Below, in pieces: positions 12,511-24,821 of a stretch of 64,000 bases of DNA (the stretch's first letter is position 1; each line of letters starts with the position of its first letter). The DNA comes from Temnopleurus reevesii (taxonomy: Eukaryota > Echinodermata > Echinoidea > Temnopleuroida > Temnopleuridae): the NCBI GenBank assembly GCA_036244855.1, contig BQKZ01000147.1:53340-117339 (forward strand). Direction: 5' to 3'. The notes beneath the pieces were generated by a model. That model saw only the letters and a program-made list of their open reading frames with translations. It did no database searches and had not been told where the DNA came from. Made by a program: the position numbers and the translations under genes.

Positions 12511-13271
12511 ATGTAATATTTGCTAGATATTCTTTCCTCAACTTTGAGCACATTAACCACAACAGTATTAAAACCAAAAGAATGGAGGAACTTGGAAGAC
12601 CAAAAATCTGTGCCATTTACATGAGTGACAGATTGATTCTGAACTTCATCCACATGACAAATGTGGACTATTTTAAAAGAAGGAATGACAGAACATTAGA
12701 AAATTGGGGAATAAAGGAAGAGAGACAGGGAGAAAAATGGAGGTGGGATGGAGGAACGGATTGCAATCGGAAGTAGGTTTGTGCGATTGTGTGTGTGCGT
12801 GTGGTACGCAGGTTTATAGAGTAGACTCAAGAGCGCAGCTTGCAAAATGACTATATCCAACTGTGGACATACCTGTCACAGAAGACCATTGAGGAATGTC
12901 CTGGAATAGGTTTGAAATAGGTAGAACTGTACTTAAGAAAAATATGGTTACATAAATATAGTTGGTATAACCTTGTTTGGGCACTATTGTCAAATTAGAA
13001 CGTCTCCTATTGAACATCCTCAGTTACATGTTGGATTATCAGGGATATGTCCTCTGTAACACTAAAAAAATGGTATGGATACCTAAACAAAAAATACATC
13101 TTTGAACTGTACAAAAAATATGTATGTATGTGTGTGTGGTTGTGCATGTGTGTGTGGGAGGGGAAGGGGCAGCATCAGAAAATGGAAAGCTGGGACGGGG
13201 TGAATATGTCACCATGATAAACCTGACAGATACCAGCGCCCATTGTATAGCTGCCACCAGTGAATTTATTG

Positions 13272-13452
13272 CCAGGATGGTGTTTCACCAGGTTAAGAAA
13301 AACTTTGAGAACGACTTTACGCACAACTGGTATCAGTTCTTGTGCTGAACGATTGAGAATCTTATCAGTATTAATACATTCATTAACCTACTCCAGTCTC
13401 TCTTAAAGTCGTGCGTAAGTTTAAGAACGATTTGGTGAAACACCGCCCTGGA
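13272..13452. repeat. foldback element family A, copy 1
   Basis: A 181-bp inverted-repeat element. The left end CCAGGATGGTGTTTCACCA pairs with the right end TGGTGAAACACCGCCCTGG. Inner arms contain AACGACTTTACGCAC and its inverse GTGCGTAAGTTTAAGAACG, and the centre reads TATCAGTTCTTGTGCTGAA. There is no coding capacity, so a MITE-like element is likely. Confidence 0.75.
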
Positions 13453-16125
13453 CGTTTGATTAACTTCAGGTGATCTACAGAAGATAGCCCTTGTCTCTTG
13501 CCAACTCTGAGGCACTTCTTCTTCTTTAGGGGGAATGATAATTGTTTGAACATGTGATGATACATTGTATGCAGTCTTGTGCTAGGTCATTGATCTGTCT
13601 CTGTTGTGTAATACATGGTGTTCATCTCTTGCACAAATTTTGTTTACATTGTTGACTCCTTGTAACATGCACGAACTTGTTGAAAAACAGCCTTTTGACT
13701 AATTTTAAGCTTTATTGTGAATGAATAAATACAACATACACACAATGTATCATCAACAATGTATACTGCTCTAAGTAGACCACTTTAATGTTGTAAAATT
13801 TAGTTTCCCGTATAACAACAACATTTTTGAAAATGGTCTGTTTTGTTACACTGTAGTGGTGTAGATTTGGCTTTTTTTCAAAAGTCTTACATTTCCAGTA
13901 CAGTGTTTAGGTGATTAAAAATAGGCCTAAAGTTGTGATTATGTTTGTTTGGTAGAAAATATGATAAACATATTGGCAATGTTCAATTGAGAACTCAGAC
14001 TGTTGTAAAAATCACAAGACCATCAGATTAATAGCATTTTCCATGAATTTAAAATGAGAGAGGGATTTTCATTTGATGAATGAGAATTTTCTTAAGACAG
14101 ATTGATAAGAAGATAACATCAATTACACACCTTCAATTTTGTACCATTTTCTAGATTGTACTCCATACTTGCATTCATAAACGAAGGCTTACATCAGCTT
14201 GCATCTTGGGGATTTTGATCTAAATGAAAGCGAGCAAAGAGGGGAAAATCATTTAATATCCCAACCACCATCAATCATCTTCCCCTCCACCCATTCCAAC
14301 TCCGGTAGAAAGGGGAACAATGGGGTGGGGTTATTACCCTCCTCAAACCCTCAAAATCTTCATTTTTTTTTCTTTTGGCGATTTACTTCAGAGGTCTTTG
14401 TATGCAGTCAATTTGATCAATCTATCTTGGTGGGTAGTTTAGATCAACAATACCTTTCATTAGAATCTAGATTTTGTTCCCCTTTTTATTGAGTGTTGAA
14501 AGGTAACTTCTCATTTTAATCAACAGTGGAAGCTCATCCTTCAAGAATTTGGCTTCCATATAGACATCTTTTGACAGATTAAAGGGATATAGCCTTCAAA
14601 GCTGAAATTGATGTTATTATTGTAATTAGATCTAAAACCATCATATTGAAATCATTTCACACCTTGGATCTTTCAAAGAGGTCTGGTACACTAATTTATT
14701 TTAATTCAGGTGAAGAATGTGATATTTTAGGGTATTAAATGAAAACATAGAGTTCTTTCATTGATGTGATATCTAGTTTGGCAATGAAATAAATCGATCA
14801 CTGATCGTAGGATAGATTATCCATTTGGCACCTCAATTACATAATTTGAAATTATTTGAGATAACTCAAACTCATCTCATTGAAAGAAGTTGATTAAAAT
14901 GCATATTTGTACAATATATAAGGGTATTAAAAACCAATAACCATTATACAGAACCTTGAGACTCTATACCTCCAACATATACCTCCCATATGATGGAAGA
15001 AACATTCAAACATTTTGATAATTCCCAAATGCTTATGTTTTGAAACGATGATCCTGATTGTTTGCTTTTTGCTTTTCTGACAATCATACTGCACTTTTCA
15101 AGAAAGTTATTAATCTTTAATTTCTGTGAAAAGTCCTGAATTTGCAAGTAACGTTTAAATAGATTACTTCCCTGAATCAGGTCTTGGCTTATATCAAACA
15201 TTATCACATTGTGAAGTTGTCTGTCAAAATGTATTATGAGTTCCGTCATTATGCATATAAAATCCATTTGCCTTCGTAAATCCCTGTATATTGAATTTAT
15301 AAGCCAGTTTGTAAAGTCTTCATCATATTGACTCTAACTTTTAAATGTAATAGGACTTGAATAAATGAATGAAAAATGGAGCAGAAGGGTGAAAGGTTAT
15401 TGCCTTATTGGCTTGACTCATAAAGGAGAATAGTGTTGATTTATTCATGGGTTAATTTGTTGGTAACCCCAAAGAAGTATATCTTTGTGGGTCATAGAAA
15501 CGGATTCTCAGCACCTCTGAAAATGACGATTCTTTTATGAATAGGAGACAATACCAGGATAAATGAACATTACTTAAAGGATCTGCTCTTTCAACATTTG
15601 CTCTGGCTTTCATTGAACGCAGCTAACCACGTTTCAACTCGACAATCAAACGAAGGAATAAGAATATATCTATCTGTTTCTTTGAAAGTCGTAAATCTTT
15701 TTGCGTGCTGTTCACCTGTCAAATCTCTTTCAATCTTCCCACCTTAGGTTATAGAGAAGGCATCAGGTTATTCGCAAGGTATCAAATTATTCTCCCTAGT
15801 TTTTATCATCACAACTATTTTCAAGAAAGGAAAGAAGTAATCCTATATTTAATTGTGTGTCTTTGGTGAGGTCTTGTTCCAACCCAATGGATGTTTTATT
15901 TGTTAAAACTACAACCGATATTGGATATAGAGAAGAATGGAGAGGCTTTTATTGGTCCCCAAGGGAGGATTATAGGTTTATTGGTACAATTTTGATGATG
16001 GTGATGAGTTGTGGTTATTCTTGCATCACCAAAGAGATATCTCAAATTGCAAAATCTTTCATTTTGGTATGTAAGACTACAATATAATTCAGACAAGTAT
16101 GATACGTGATCAGTGTTTTTCATGG

Positions 16126-16141
16126 ATCATCATCATCATCT
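16126..16141. repeat. ATC microsatellite
   Basis: Five tandem ATC units. Confidence 0.9.
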
Positions 16142-16465
16142 CTTGTCATCAAACAACCATATTCCCTATGTCTAGCGCGTGCAAGAGCCATGTCATTCAC
16201 CACTGCCGGTCCCTCTCGGTACAAGGTTTTAACATTGAACATTGTATAAATTTTCTACACATTACCGTTATCGGTAGTGCACATTTTGCATAATTCTGTA
16301 AAGTTCATGGTCTTGGTTGTTTTGAACAATTATACTCAAGGTCTACAAGCAATAAATGCTTCTATTTCTAATATTTAAAGAAATTACACTTCCCTTCCAG
16401 TTTACTGTAGGTTACATATGACATCCAATATTCTATTTTTATGCATACTGCTGGACTACTGTCAC

Positions 16466-16680
16466 TTCTACAATGCTACAAGTGCTTTTTCTTTTACTCT
16501 TGTCTGTACTTTTGCTTGCACTTTCACTTTTACTTTTAGTTTATGTCTCCTTCGTTCTAGTAATGAATTACATTTTTATTCCTCATATTCAGATTTACAT
16601 CGATTTTTTATTTCTACTTCTCCTTCGACTTCAATTTTTAGCTTTTTGTACACTTTGTGTTCGGCTTCTAGAATGTTAAC
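16466..16680. repeat. pyrimidine-rich CTTTTA-like degenerate repeat
   Basis: Repeated CTTTTACTCTTG-, ACTTTTGCTTGC- and CACTTTTACTTTTAG-like units. The open frames over it are low-complexity and not protein-like. Confidence 0.6.
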
Positions 16681-18415
16681 AAGTATGTCAGCTCATACAG
16701 TCTACGCATTGCCTGCTCTTTTTTTAAATGAAATCTGTCCATCAACATATGATATAGTTATTAAGGTCATCCATTATTAACCAAACTCAATTTGGATCTC
16801 CGCACCAAACATAATTCACTAGGCCTATATCTTTACCTTATCGGTTCAAAATTAATTTTCTGCCATACATACAGGACCACAACACTGCACGATTCATAAT
16901 TTGCCATGGTGTGTACAGGAACCAATATTATGCATGGTGGTTCTGTAAAGCTTAAAGATTTACTACAGCTTTTCAAAACAGGACAAAGTTCCTATAGTAA
17001 ATTGTAATGCCTCTGCTTTGTTGCATGCATGTTTTCCTATTGTGGTTGGAGCCAAAGAAAGATATAAATGCAACTGTACCAATATGACTTGTGTGTGAAA
17101 AATACTTGACAATGAAAATCCCCTTCCAATCTTGATGTCGGCCAGCGTAAGAATGCCAGCAGTCAGCTTGCGATGTTACATTGTGTTCGGTTGAAAGGGG
17201 GTACAGCCGATGGCTAATGGTGCGTGTTAGCGTTCTTTTTGTCTGGCTTAAAAATGGGCAAATCCTCTGGTTAAGTCTAAGTTTAATGCATGTCCCCAGG
17301 TCATAAAAGTTCATTTTCATCTTCCGCATGATCCAGAACTCCCAAACTGCTTCTTTTCAAAAGCTTTTCAGAGGCAAACTGGGTGAAAATTGCCCTATAC
17401 GGGAACGCAGTGTGGAGGTGATTTGATTTCTGTGTGCAAATCATGCCTCTAGTTATCTCTTATTTTTTTGCCTAGTTTATATCGGGTTGATATTTAGGGC
17501 AAGAAAATGATTGATTATTTTGCTGTAGGCCTAGAACAGTGCTATTCCACATCCATCAATAAGCGAGATTTATAAATTTGATTATTAGAAAACGAGAACT
17601 CTGTCTACATACGGTACTCTGTTAAGTTTCTACAGAACAAATTAAAGATGTTGATGTGAAATGTTTCTAGATAGGCCTTTCAACAGATCCAGTACTACTC
17701 AAAATAAGTTAAATATCCCTTTTAAATATGTATATATACTTTTCAATCAAAGTTTCATGAATCTGGAAATTATCATAACAAGCTGTTGTGCTTGTCATCA
17801 AACATGCTGAAATAAATTTTACTTGATGAGTGATTTTAGTTCTTGGACGATGTTTCTAGCTCCAGTACACATCCTGAAAAGTATGACCATTCTGAATTGG
17901 TACAATCAAAAGGATATCCCTAAATCTTTTTGAGAAGTATATCATCAGAAATTATCTTACACAAAATAAAACAGCCCTCGTTATTTTACAATCAGATGCT
18001 CGATTTAGCAAAGTACATGTTTTTATCTCTAGTTTTGCCAAAGAAGGGCTGGAAATCTTGAAGTCAAAGATTATATTATTGAATCTCATGATGAGGCAAT
18101 CTTGCTTTTATCTCTTCCTAATGGTGTGCAGTATACTTGGTGAGAGGAATGTTTGAAGATGAGTTCTTTTACAACCAGGGTTGTGGAGTCAAAGGGCATC
18201 GCTACGATATTCCATCAAAGACTCTTGTGTTATTTGAATGGTAGAAAGACGCAAGTACAATATCAATCTTGTTGCACTAATTGTACACACTCAAACACAC
18301 GTCTGAAATTAAGCAATCAAGATGAGTTACATGCGACACATTAAAGACATGACAACATTTCAAGTTGTCTTGGCTTTCCTTGTCGAAAACAATGTCAATT
18401 ACAAAAGCTTGATGA

Positions 18416-18712
18416 AAGTGCTGTTGTTTAGTGGTTCTGACTCTTGCCTGAATTCAACCAGAGAGACTTGGTTCGAGCCCCACTTACGGCTTATACTCCT
18501 TCAGTAAGGAATTCATCCATATTGTGCTGCACTCAACCTAAGTGAAATGAATGATTACCTTGCAGGAATATATTCCTTGAAGAGCTTATGCCCCTTATAT
18601 AGCTGCACTGCTAAAGCCAGTGTAATAATGGTACGATTGTAGAGTGTTTAGGGACTTCTCATGAAGAGGTGATAAGCACTATATAAAAGATTTTCATAAT
18701 GATGATTATTAT
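18416..18712 (+). repeat. tRNA-derived SINE
   Basis: A box GTTTAGTGGTTCTGACTCTT, B box TTGGTTCGAGCCCCACTT, then CCTTCAGTAAGGAATTCATC, GTGCTGCACTCAACCTAAG, ATTCCTTGAAGAGC and GCTAAAGCCAGTGTAATAAT. The tail contains AGTGTTTAGGGACTTCTC and AGCACTATATAAAAG. It aligns with the copies at 62609 and 63630. Confidence 0.7.
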
Positions 18713-19243
18713 CACATAAAGCAGCAATATGAAAATATTAACTCTATTAGATGTATTTGAGTCCTTTTGACAGGCACGCTAGATATGTGGATTGTTGAAA
18801 ATATGTCAAGAAGGCAATTTTTATGGTCAAAATGGTAGTGTTGGTTTATTTTGTTTCATTGGATAAAGAGTTGTAAATCATGAAGGAGGTGTATTTTCAG
18901 TGGTTTTCCATATTTGTGAGATATCAGGTGGGTTTTGTCAAGAAGTGGGGTTTATTTTCATACTCTGCCCTGGTAAAGTTAATTCGGCCATTTTCAATAA
19001 GGACCATGTTCCATGAAACATACTTAAATTTCCAAGGGTTAGATGTAAAATCCAGGGCTCACAAAATATTGTATGACATTATTGATATAACTTGATTGGA
19101 TGTGATTTGATTAATTCGTCAGTTGCAAAGTAAATGGCAGGATAGCCCATGAAACCATTCAAGGTTTATTTCCAATAGGGTCATAGATGTTAAAGAAAAT
19201 CTAGCGTAGACAACAAACTAGGAATGTATCCTAATTTCTTATA

Positions 19244-19418
19244 CAGTGGAAACTCGTTATAAAGAGGTCGGATATAGCGAGATACCTGTTATAACAAGGT
19301 GATTTTATTGGTCCTAATATATAGTTCTTTGTTTTTTTTACCCTGATATAGTAAGGAACCTGATATAACAATGTAATTTTCATGGACCCAAGGACCTCGT
19401 TATAAAGAGGTTTCACTG
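19244..19418. repeat. pogo/Tigger-like MITE (family E)
   Basis: The left end CAGTGGAAACTCGTTATAAA and the right end TATAAAGAGGTTTCACTG form terminal inverted repeats, flanked by TA on both sides (19242-19243 and 19419-19420). TA target sites and CAGTG...CACTG ends are typical of pogo/Tigger elements. There is no transposase ORF, so it is non-autonomous. Confidence 0.75.
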
Positions 19419-20546
19419 TATCTGGCATCTTTGTCAAAATTTCATAGCAGTTTAGTTCAATAATTAAGTGGTACTGTATACTTGAAAATTTCAGTTGAAA
19501 TCAATTAACAAATGGAATTTTGTTAATTGATTCCACCTTGTAAGCCCAAACCCACATAGCGCTACAATGTATACAGTATAAAGTCAAGTCGCATCTGTTC
19601 AAACAACTAGATAACTTCAACCTACAAAACCAATCTTATATAATTCTCATAGACATTATGCAGGTACTACCTGGTTCCAGTAGTCAATGGGTCAAAAGAG
19701 GCAGCCTAACCTTGACTGATTTTGCAATGTTTATAGAAAATAAAACAAGCAGTAAGACGCACAGTAGTTTAAGCATTTGGAAATTCCGCTTTATCTCAAT
19801 GTTTGCTGCGTAAACTTGTTTGAGTCATCTCAGTGATAAATTAAAAAGCGTAGGAATGTCTAAACACTAGTAGGTTTAAAGGTTATCTCATCCAGGCCCC
19901 TTGCAATGAAACTCAGTGGATGAAAAATGACCATTTAATATCAATAGATGTATGTATCTAGATTGCATAGCTTTTACAGTCAACTGTGCCTTAGTCAAAC
20001 TTATTAAAGTTGAAGTAATATTTTTGAACAAAATATGCAAAATGTGTGTTGTTAGTACATCTTGTAAGTCAGATATCTCCCAAATTTAATGGATTTTTAT
20101 GATTTTAAGAGATTCGACTTCTGAATAGTTCCCTATTGACTTTACTGTAATGTCTTGAAGTATTGTTCAACATACAATCAAACTCAAACTCACTGGACAA
20201 CAAAATATAGGACGAACATAAAAGGACAGGATAGATTACATGATCATGGCAACAAGCTGATTCACAAACACAGCTTTGAACTTGCAAATATTTACTGCAC
20301 AAATCCCTTAAAACCAATTAACAAGACATCAAAGGCTACCTGATACCCTTCCCCGCTAAGTTTCAATCCTTGGAATTAACACCTTTAAGTCTTTAAAATG
20401 ACTTATTCATTGTTGTCTTTGTCTCTTTAATTGCCCCTTAGTAAACAGCTCATATCTGCCTTGTCAAACAGACTTAACCTGCTGAATTAACTTATTTTAG
20501 ATATCTCCATCCCCTCCCCTTCTGGATCACCTGTATTCATCCATCT

Positions 20547-21199
20547 TAAAGCCTAATGCCCCGGTCACATAGGACCATCATGACCATGGAAGTAACACGA
20601 TTCACCCTGACTCTTTGGTAATTCACAGTTAACTGCCTAAGAACAAAGAGTAGGGGTGAATGGTGTTGCTTCCGGGGTCCTATGTGACCGGGGCTTTAGT
20701 AAATGTTTGGTAAAAGCATAAAATTTTGTTCCCAAAGTATGTCTTCAAATATAAGTAAAATGAAATATAGTATCATGAAGATGTTACACAAAAGTTTGTG
20801 TGAAAAATAAACGACTTTGGTAAAGGTATAATGTAAAATGTGCAAAATATCTCAGTTTCGTGTACCCCAAGACTGATTCAATATTTTCTTCCTTGGTAAA
20901 GGACACCTTCTCAAGCACATAATAGGATGAACATTTCAGAATTTAATCTTTGTGTATCCCTTTTTGTTATTCAACTGTCAAATCACGAATATAAGCTTGC
21001 ATATGCGTAATTACAAATAAAATATTGTTATTACCAAGAGAGGGCGGAAAATATTATATAACGATCAAATTTTCAAAAAGAATCAGTAGGTAAAAAATTA
21101 TGCTTTGGTCTAGAAATGTGTGTAAGGTTTATATGTCATGATAAACATCCTGTAAATTTCATATTTTTTCATCTTTACCAAAACTGTATTTGGGCATTA
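20547..21199. repeat. family G TIR element, interrupted by a foldback element
   Basis: The left end AAAGCC begins at 20548, is split by the insertion at 20556-20696 and resumes with a TTTGGTAAAAGC block. The right end reads TTTACCAAAACTGTATTTGG followed by GCATTA. The inner block ATTACCAAGAGAGGGCGG is shared with 24928-25441 and 52616-52804, in inverse orientation to the former. No coding capacity is seen, so it is a non-autonomous element. Confidence 0.65.
20556..20696. repeat. foldback element family C, copy 1
   Basis: The arms GCCCCGGTCACATAGGACC and GGTCCTATGTGACCGGGGC are inverted repeats, and inner arms include GATTCACCCTGACTCTTTG and CAAAGAGTAGGGGTGAATGG. Flanked by TA (20554-20555 and 20697-20698), as expected for a 2-bp target duplication. 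The central loop is in the opposite orientation to the copy at 59597. Confidence 0.8.
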
Positions 21200-21665
21200 A
21201 TGCTTCTGCTGAGAAGAACATTCAATATTTGCATTGGTCAGTGGCAAGAAGATTAATCATGGAAGTTATCAGTAAAGAGATTAGAAATCTCAATGTCGAT
21301 ATCATGTAATGTTGGCATTGCAATAAAATACAAGATATATATTCTTATTTCCTCTTAGATTTGCATTTTTGAAATTAGAAATAGGCCAAATCTGCTTTTA
21401 TTTAGTAATTCAATTATGAGTTTCCTTGAGCTTCCTTAATTTTGTCTTGTAAAATAAAGATTAAAGACTTATTTGTTAATTGATCTCAAATGCAATTTGA
21501 AAGTCACCTTACATCTACACTTTTGTCCCCTGATAAACTTTATCTGGTAAAGATTGGTAATATATGTGCAGATAATTGCACAAGAGCATCATTGCTATGA
21601 AAGGTATTAATCCCTTGAACAATTCTCAAGTCATGCCATTTTTCAAGGAATATGTGAGTAAATCT

Positions 21666-21955
21666 GGATACAAGTACAGATCATTATTATTTCATTGCAA
21701 AAATATCTCTTCTCTCTTCGTAACCTCCGAAACGAACACTCTTGATGCGATGTTGATCTCTGTTGTGATAAAGTTGAGACATCTCTTGAAAATCTGGTTA
21801 AACAATGAGTCATAAAGCACTAAATAATTTTGATACAAGCACATTTAAATTTTCTATTTAAAAAATATCTCTACTCTGTTCATGACCTCAAAAGAACACT
21901 CTTGATGCGATATTGATCTCTGTTGTGCTAAACTTGAGACATCTCTTGAAAATTG
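21666..21955. repeat. two-copy tandem repeat, about 165-bp period
   Basis: GAACACTCTTGATGCGAT and TTGATCTCTGTTGTG followed by TTGAGACATCTCTTGAAAA occur in both units with few changes, preceded by GATACAAGTACA/GATACAAGCACA. Confidence 0.75.
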
Positions 21956-22063
21956 TTCTTGGGTCCTGACTAATGCTTATACTTCATCCAACTTGAAACT
22001 TTGAACGAATCAATGGGGTCACTTGGAGTAGAGAATTTGGTCATAGCTGGTCCATTTATACTA

Positions 22064-22234
22064 CCAGGGTGATGTTTCACCAAGTTAAGAAAGACTTAAA
22101 GAACCACTTTATGATATCAGTTCTTTTTCTAATTGATTGAACGTCTTACAAGTAATCAGTACAGAAATTGATACCAGTCATTCTTAAAGTTGTTTGTAAA
22201 GTCTTAAATTGTAGCTTTGTAAATCACCATCCGG
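22064..22234. repeat. foldback element family A, copy 2
   Basis: Begins CCAGGGTGATGTTTCACCA and continues AAGTTAAGAAAGACTTAAAG, as in copies 1 and 3. It ends AAATCACCATCCGG, a weakened inverse of the start. It is more diverged than copy 1. Confidence 0.65.
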
Positions 22235-23822
22235 AATCTGTGTTCTAAAACGTTTGTTGTTTCTTTGGAAGTTGCTATGAAACAAGATACAACAATATGC
22301 ACTTGAAACACTGAGGAAGCATTGAAGATACTCAAAGCATTGATGATTCCTCAAAGGATGGAGAAAAAATATAAAAAATTGATTTAAAGCTAATTTAAAT
22401 ATGATGACAATTGTTAACGAAAGGGGTAAACAATAATTTGTTCTTATTCACAATAGGACAATGTGTAACTTTCAGCATGTATGTAAATTGAAAATATGAA
22501 AATTGTCCGTTTTAAAGTTCTTGATAAGATTACCATCTCCAAATAGAGTGTCAAAAACAAGAAAAGTGTTAATGCCATTAAAGATATTCAAAAACATGAA
22601 TTGTGTTTGTTATTTGTAGTATAGATGGACCTGTGATGGGGGATGAAGATGACCTGAGATTTCACCCTAATCAAGTCTAGTCTGGAATGTTGATCCAGCA
22701 AAAGCTGATAATGAAAGATTATTCTCTGACAAATATGAGAAAAATGAAATACAATATAGGATGCCATTATTCCAGGGGCAAGGCCAAGTTGAAGTGAAAG
22801 GCTTGGGGATAGGGTGAAATCCTTGGTATCTTTTAGAAGCATGTCAGAGATTGTGAAGATATTAGTTTGAAATAAAAAGGAAAGTTTTAGGGATGGGGGC
22901 TGACGAGAAACTGGTAGAAGTTCATATGATAAGGCTGAACGTACTTGAATAAAAATCTGGAAGATTTGAAGAAACTATTGAAAAATACGTTCTGACATCG
23001 TTATAAGAGTTCAGGAGTGAGGAAATGATACACCCAGTTCTAAAATGCTTCAAAGATCACTTCGTCAAGATAAAAGAAAACATTATCATAGGTTTGAACA
23101 GGTGTAAACATGTACGGTTCGTTTAAGATTCATTATGAAAGTATGAGAGTAATGACAAAAATGAGAGTATCATTACAGTTTTCAAAAAATTAACGCTGGC
23201 CGTCACAAAAATACCCATACATGTACACCAACTTAGTTGATTTTTTACAGTGACAACCATTCATGAAAACATTCCAGTAGAAATGTACATAAGCATGCAT
23301 GCACGTAAGTAGAGTAGTTCATTACCACTTCATGTAGCCCATTTTAAACATCTGAAGAAGTGGACAAGATAGTCTGGAAGTATATAGATGTATGATTTGA
23401 TTGAAATCTTCTTGGAAGGAAGGAAGAGAGAACATTCCATTTGCAGCAAGGTGAGAAGATGATTTGATGAAGATGCAAGGATAATGGGGAATGATTTTGA
23501 TGTTGATGGAGATGGTGGTGCGGTCATGAAGGAATGCATCCGTTGCCAAGATCAGTTCTGAAACCCTCTTCTCACACCGAAAAATTTACTTACACCTCTA
23601 GTCCCATACTATAGATGGAGTCAAATTGCGCTTCAGCCCCATTTTTAGTCCAGGATGAAGCTCAGTCAACTTAATTCTCTCACTGAGTTTTTGCAAAGTT
23701 GATCATCCCTGTGATTAGTCCAGGACTAGTTGGTGCTGCAAATTAGCATTGGTTTAATAGCATTGGTTTGCAAGAAAAGGGGGATATAGTCTGGGTTAAG
23801 GATAGTAGAGGTAATTGATAGT

Positions 23823-23900
23823 CCTGGGCAGTGGTTCACCATGATCAGAAAGACATTAAGAACGACTGGTATCAGTTCTTATATGAAACACTGTCCTGGG
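23823..23900. repeat. foldback element family A, short internally deleted copy
   Basis: Only 78 bp. It starts CCTGGGCAGTGGTTCACCA, passes AACGACTGGTATCAGTTCTT and ends GAAACACTGTCCTGGG. The two arms are retained and most of the middle is lost. Remnants of the same arm (AAACACAACCCAGGGTTAA near 24229 and GAAACGCTATCCTGAGTTAA near 24386) recur inside the adjacent tandem repeat. Confidence 0.55.
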
Positions 23901-23911
23901 TTAAAAAAATG

Positions 23912-24512
23912 TCAGTGAGAAGGGGGTGTAAGTGGTACCCCCTTCGTAGGTCAAGTTCATCCCTTGAATGGTCTGGGATGGTCATTAGTGTCTGTATCCA
24001 TCAGGGAGGGGTTATCATTGAGTGCGAGAAAGGGTCACCAGTCGTTCGTAAAGATTTGTGTAGATCTTAGTGAGAAGGGGTACGTGTAAGTTGTACCCCC
24101 TTTGTAGATCAAGTTCATACCTTGAGTGGTTTGGGATGGTCAATAGTGTCTGCAATAGTGTCTGGTGACCCTGGAGAAAGGGTCACCAGTTGTTAATAGA
24201 GTCTCGCATAGATCTACACACAGCTTTATGAAACACAACCCAGGGTTAAATGGTTATATGGAGGTCAGGTTCATCTCTTGAGTGGTCTGGGATGGTCATT
24301 GGTGTCTGCATCCATCAGGGAGGGGGCATCATTGAGTGGGAGAAATGGTCACCAGTCGTTCGTAAAGTGCATTGATATACTGTATGAAACGCTATCCTGA
24401 GTTAAGAAAATTCCAGTGAGAAAGGGAGTATGAAAGGTACCCCCTTCGGAGGTCAAGTTCATCCCTTGAGTGGTCTGGGATGGTCATTAGTGTCCGCATC
24501 CATCAGGGAGGG
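23912..24512. repeat. four-copy tandem repeat with family A remnants
   Basis: Units start near 23912, 24069, 24251 and 24414. Shared blocks are AGTGAGAAGGGG, TACCCCCTTCGTAGGTCAAG, TTGAGTGGTCTGGGATGGTC, CATCCATCAGGGAGGG and GGTCACCAGTCGTTCGTAAA. Pieces of foldback family A arms lie between units, so the array may have grown from a foldback insertion site. Confidence 0.78.
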
Positions 24513-24821
24513 ATGAATGCAGGATCGGTCCAAGGATAATTGGGATGTTTTACCAGCTGCTGAGAGAGATCTATATGCTCACTGGTGACAAGCCATCACT
24601 ATTATATTCCTCAAAGGTGTTTGGATGCCCAATAATGACTTTTTTTTTTAAATGGCATCAGTCAGTTGCACATTTTATTTTTAATTTTTATTGAATAAAG
24701 AAAACAACTTATAAGCACAGTTTAATTTAGGTTAGGCCATTTTTAGAGGATGGGTCGTCCTCTAAAGGGCATCCAAATTTTGTTTGGGCCTTTGGTGGTA
24801 GAGGATACCTTCCAATTAGAA

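Larger units (their letters stand above)
14000..18400. other. intron stretch with no recognised gene
   Basis: Apart from the ATC and CTTTTA-type simple sequences, I see nothing assignable in this AT-rich stretch. The frames present are short, overlap one another and lack domain patterns. Confidence 0.6.

Noticed and set aside
16418..16780. 120-codon frame
   Set aside because: Low-complexity Phe/Ser/Thr/Leu from a CTTTTA-like degenerate repeat; no domain or splice context.
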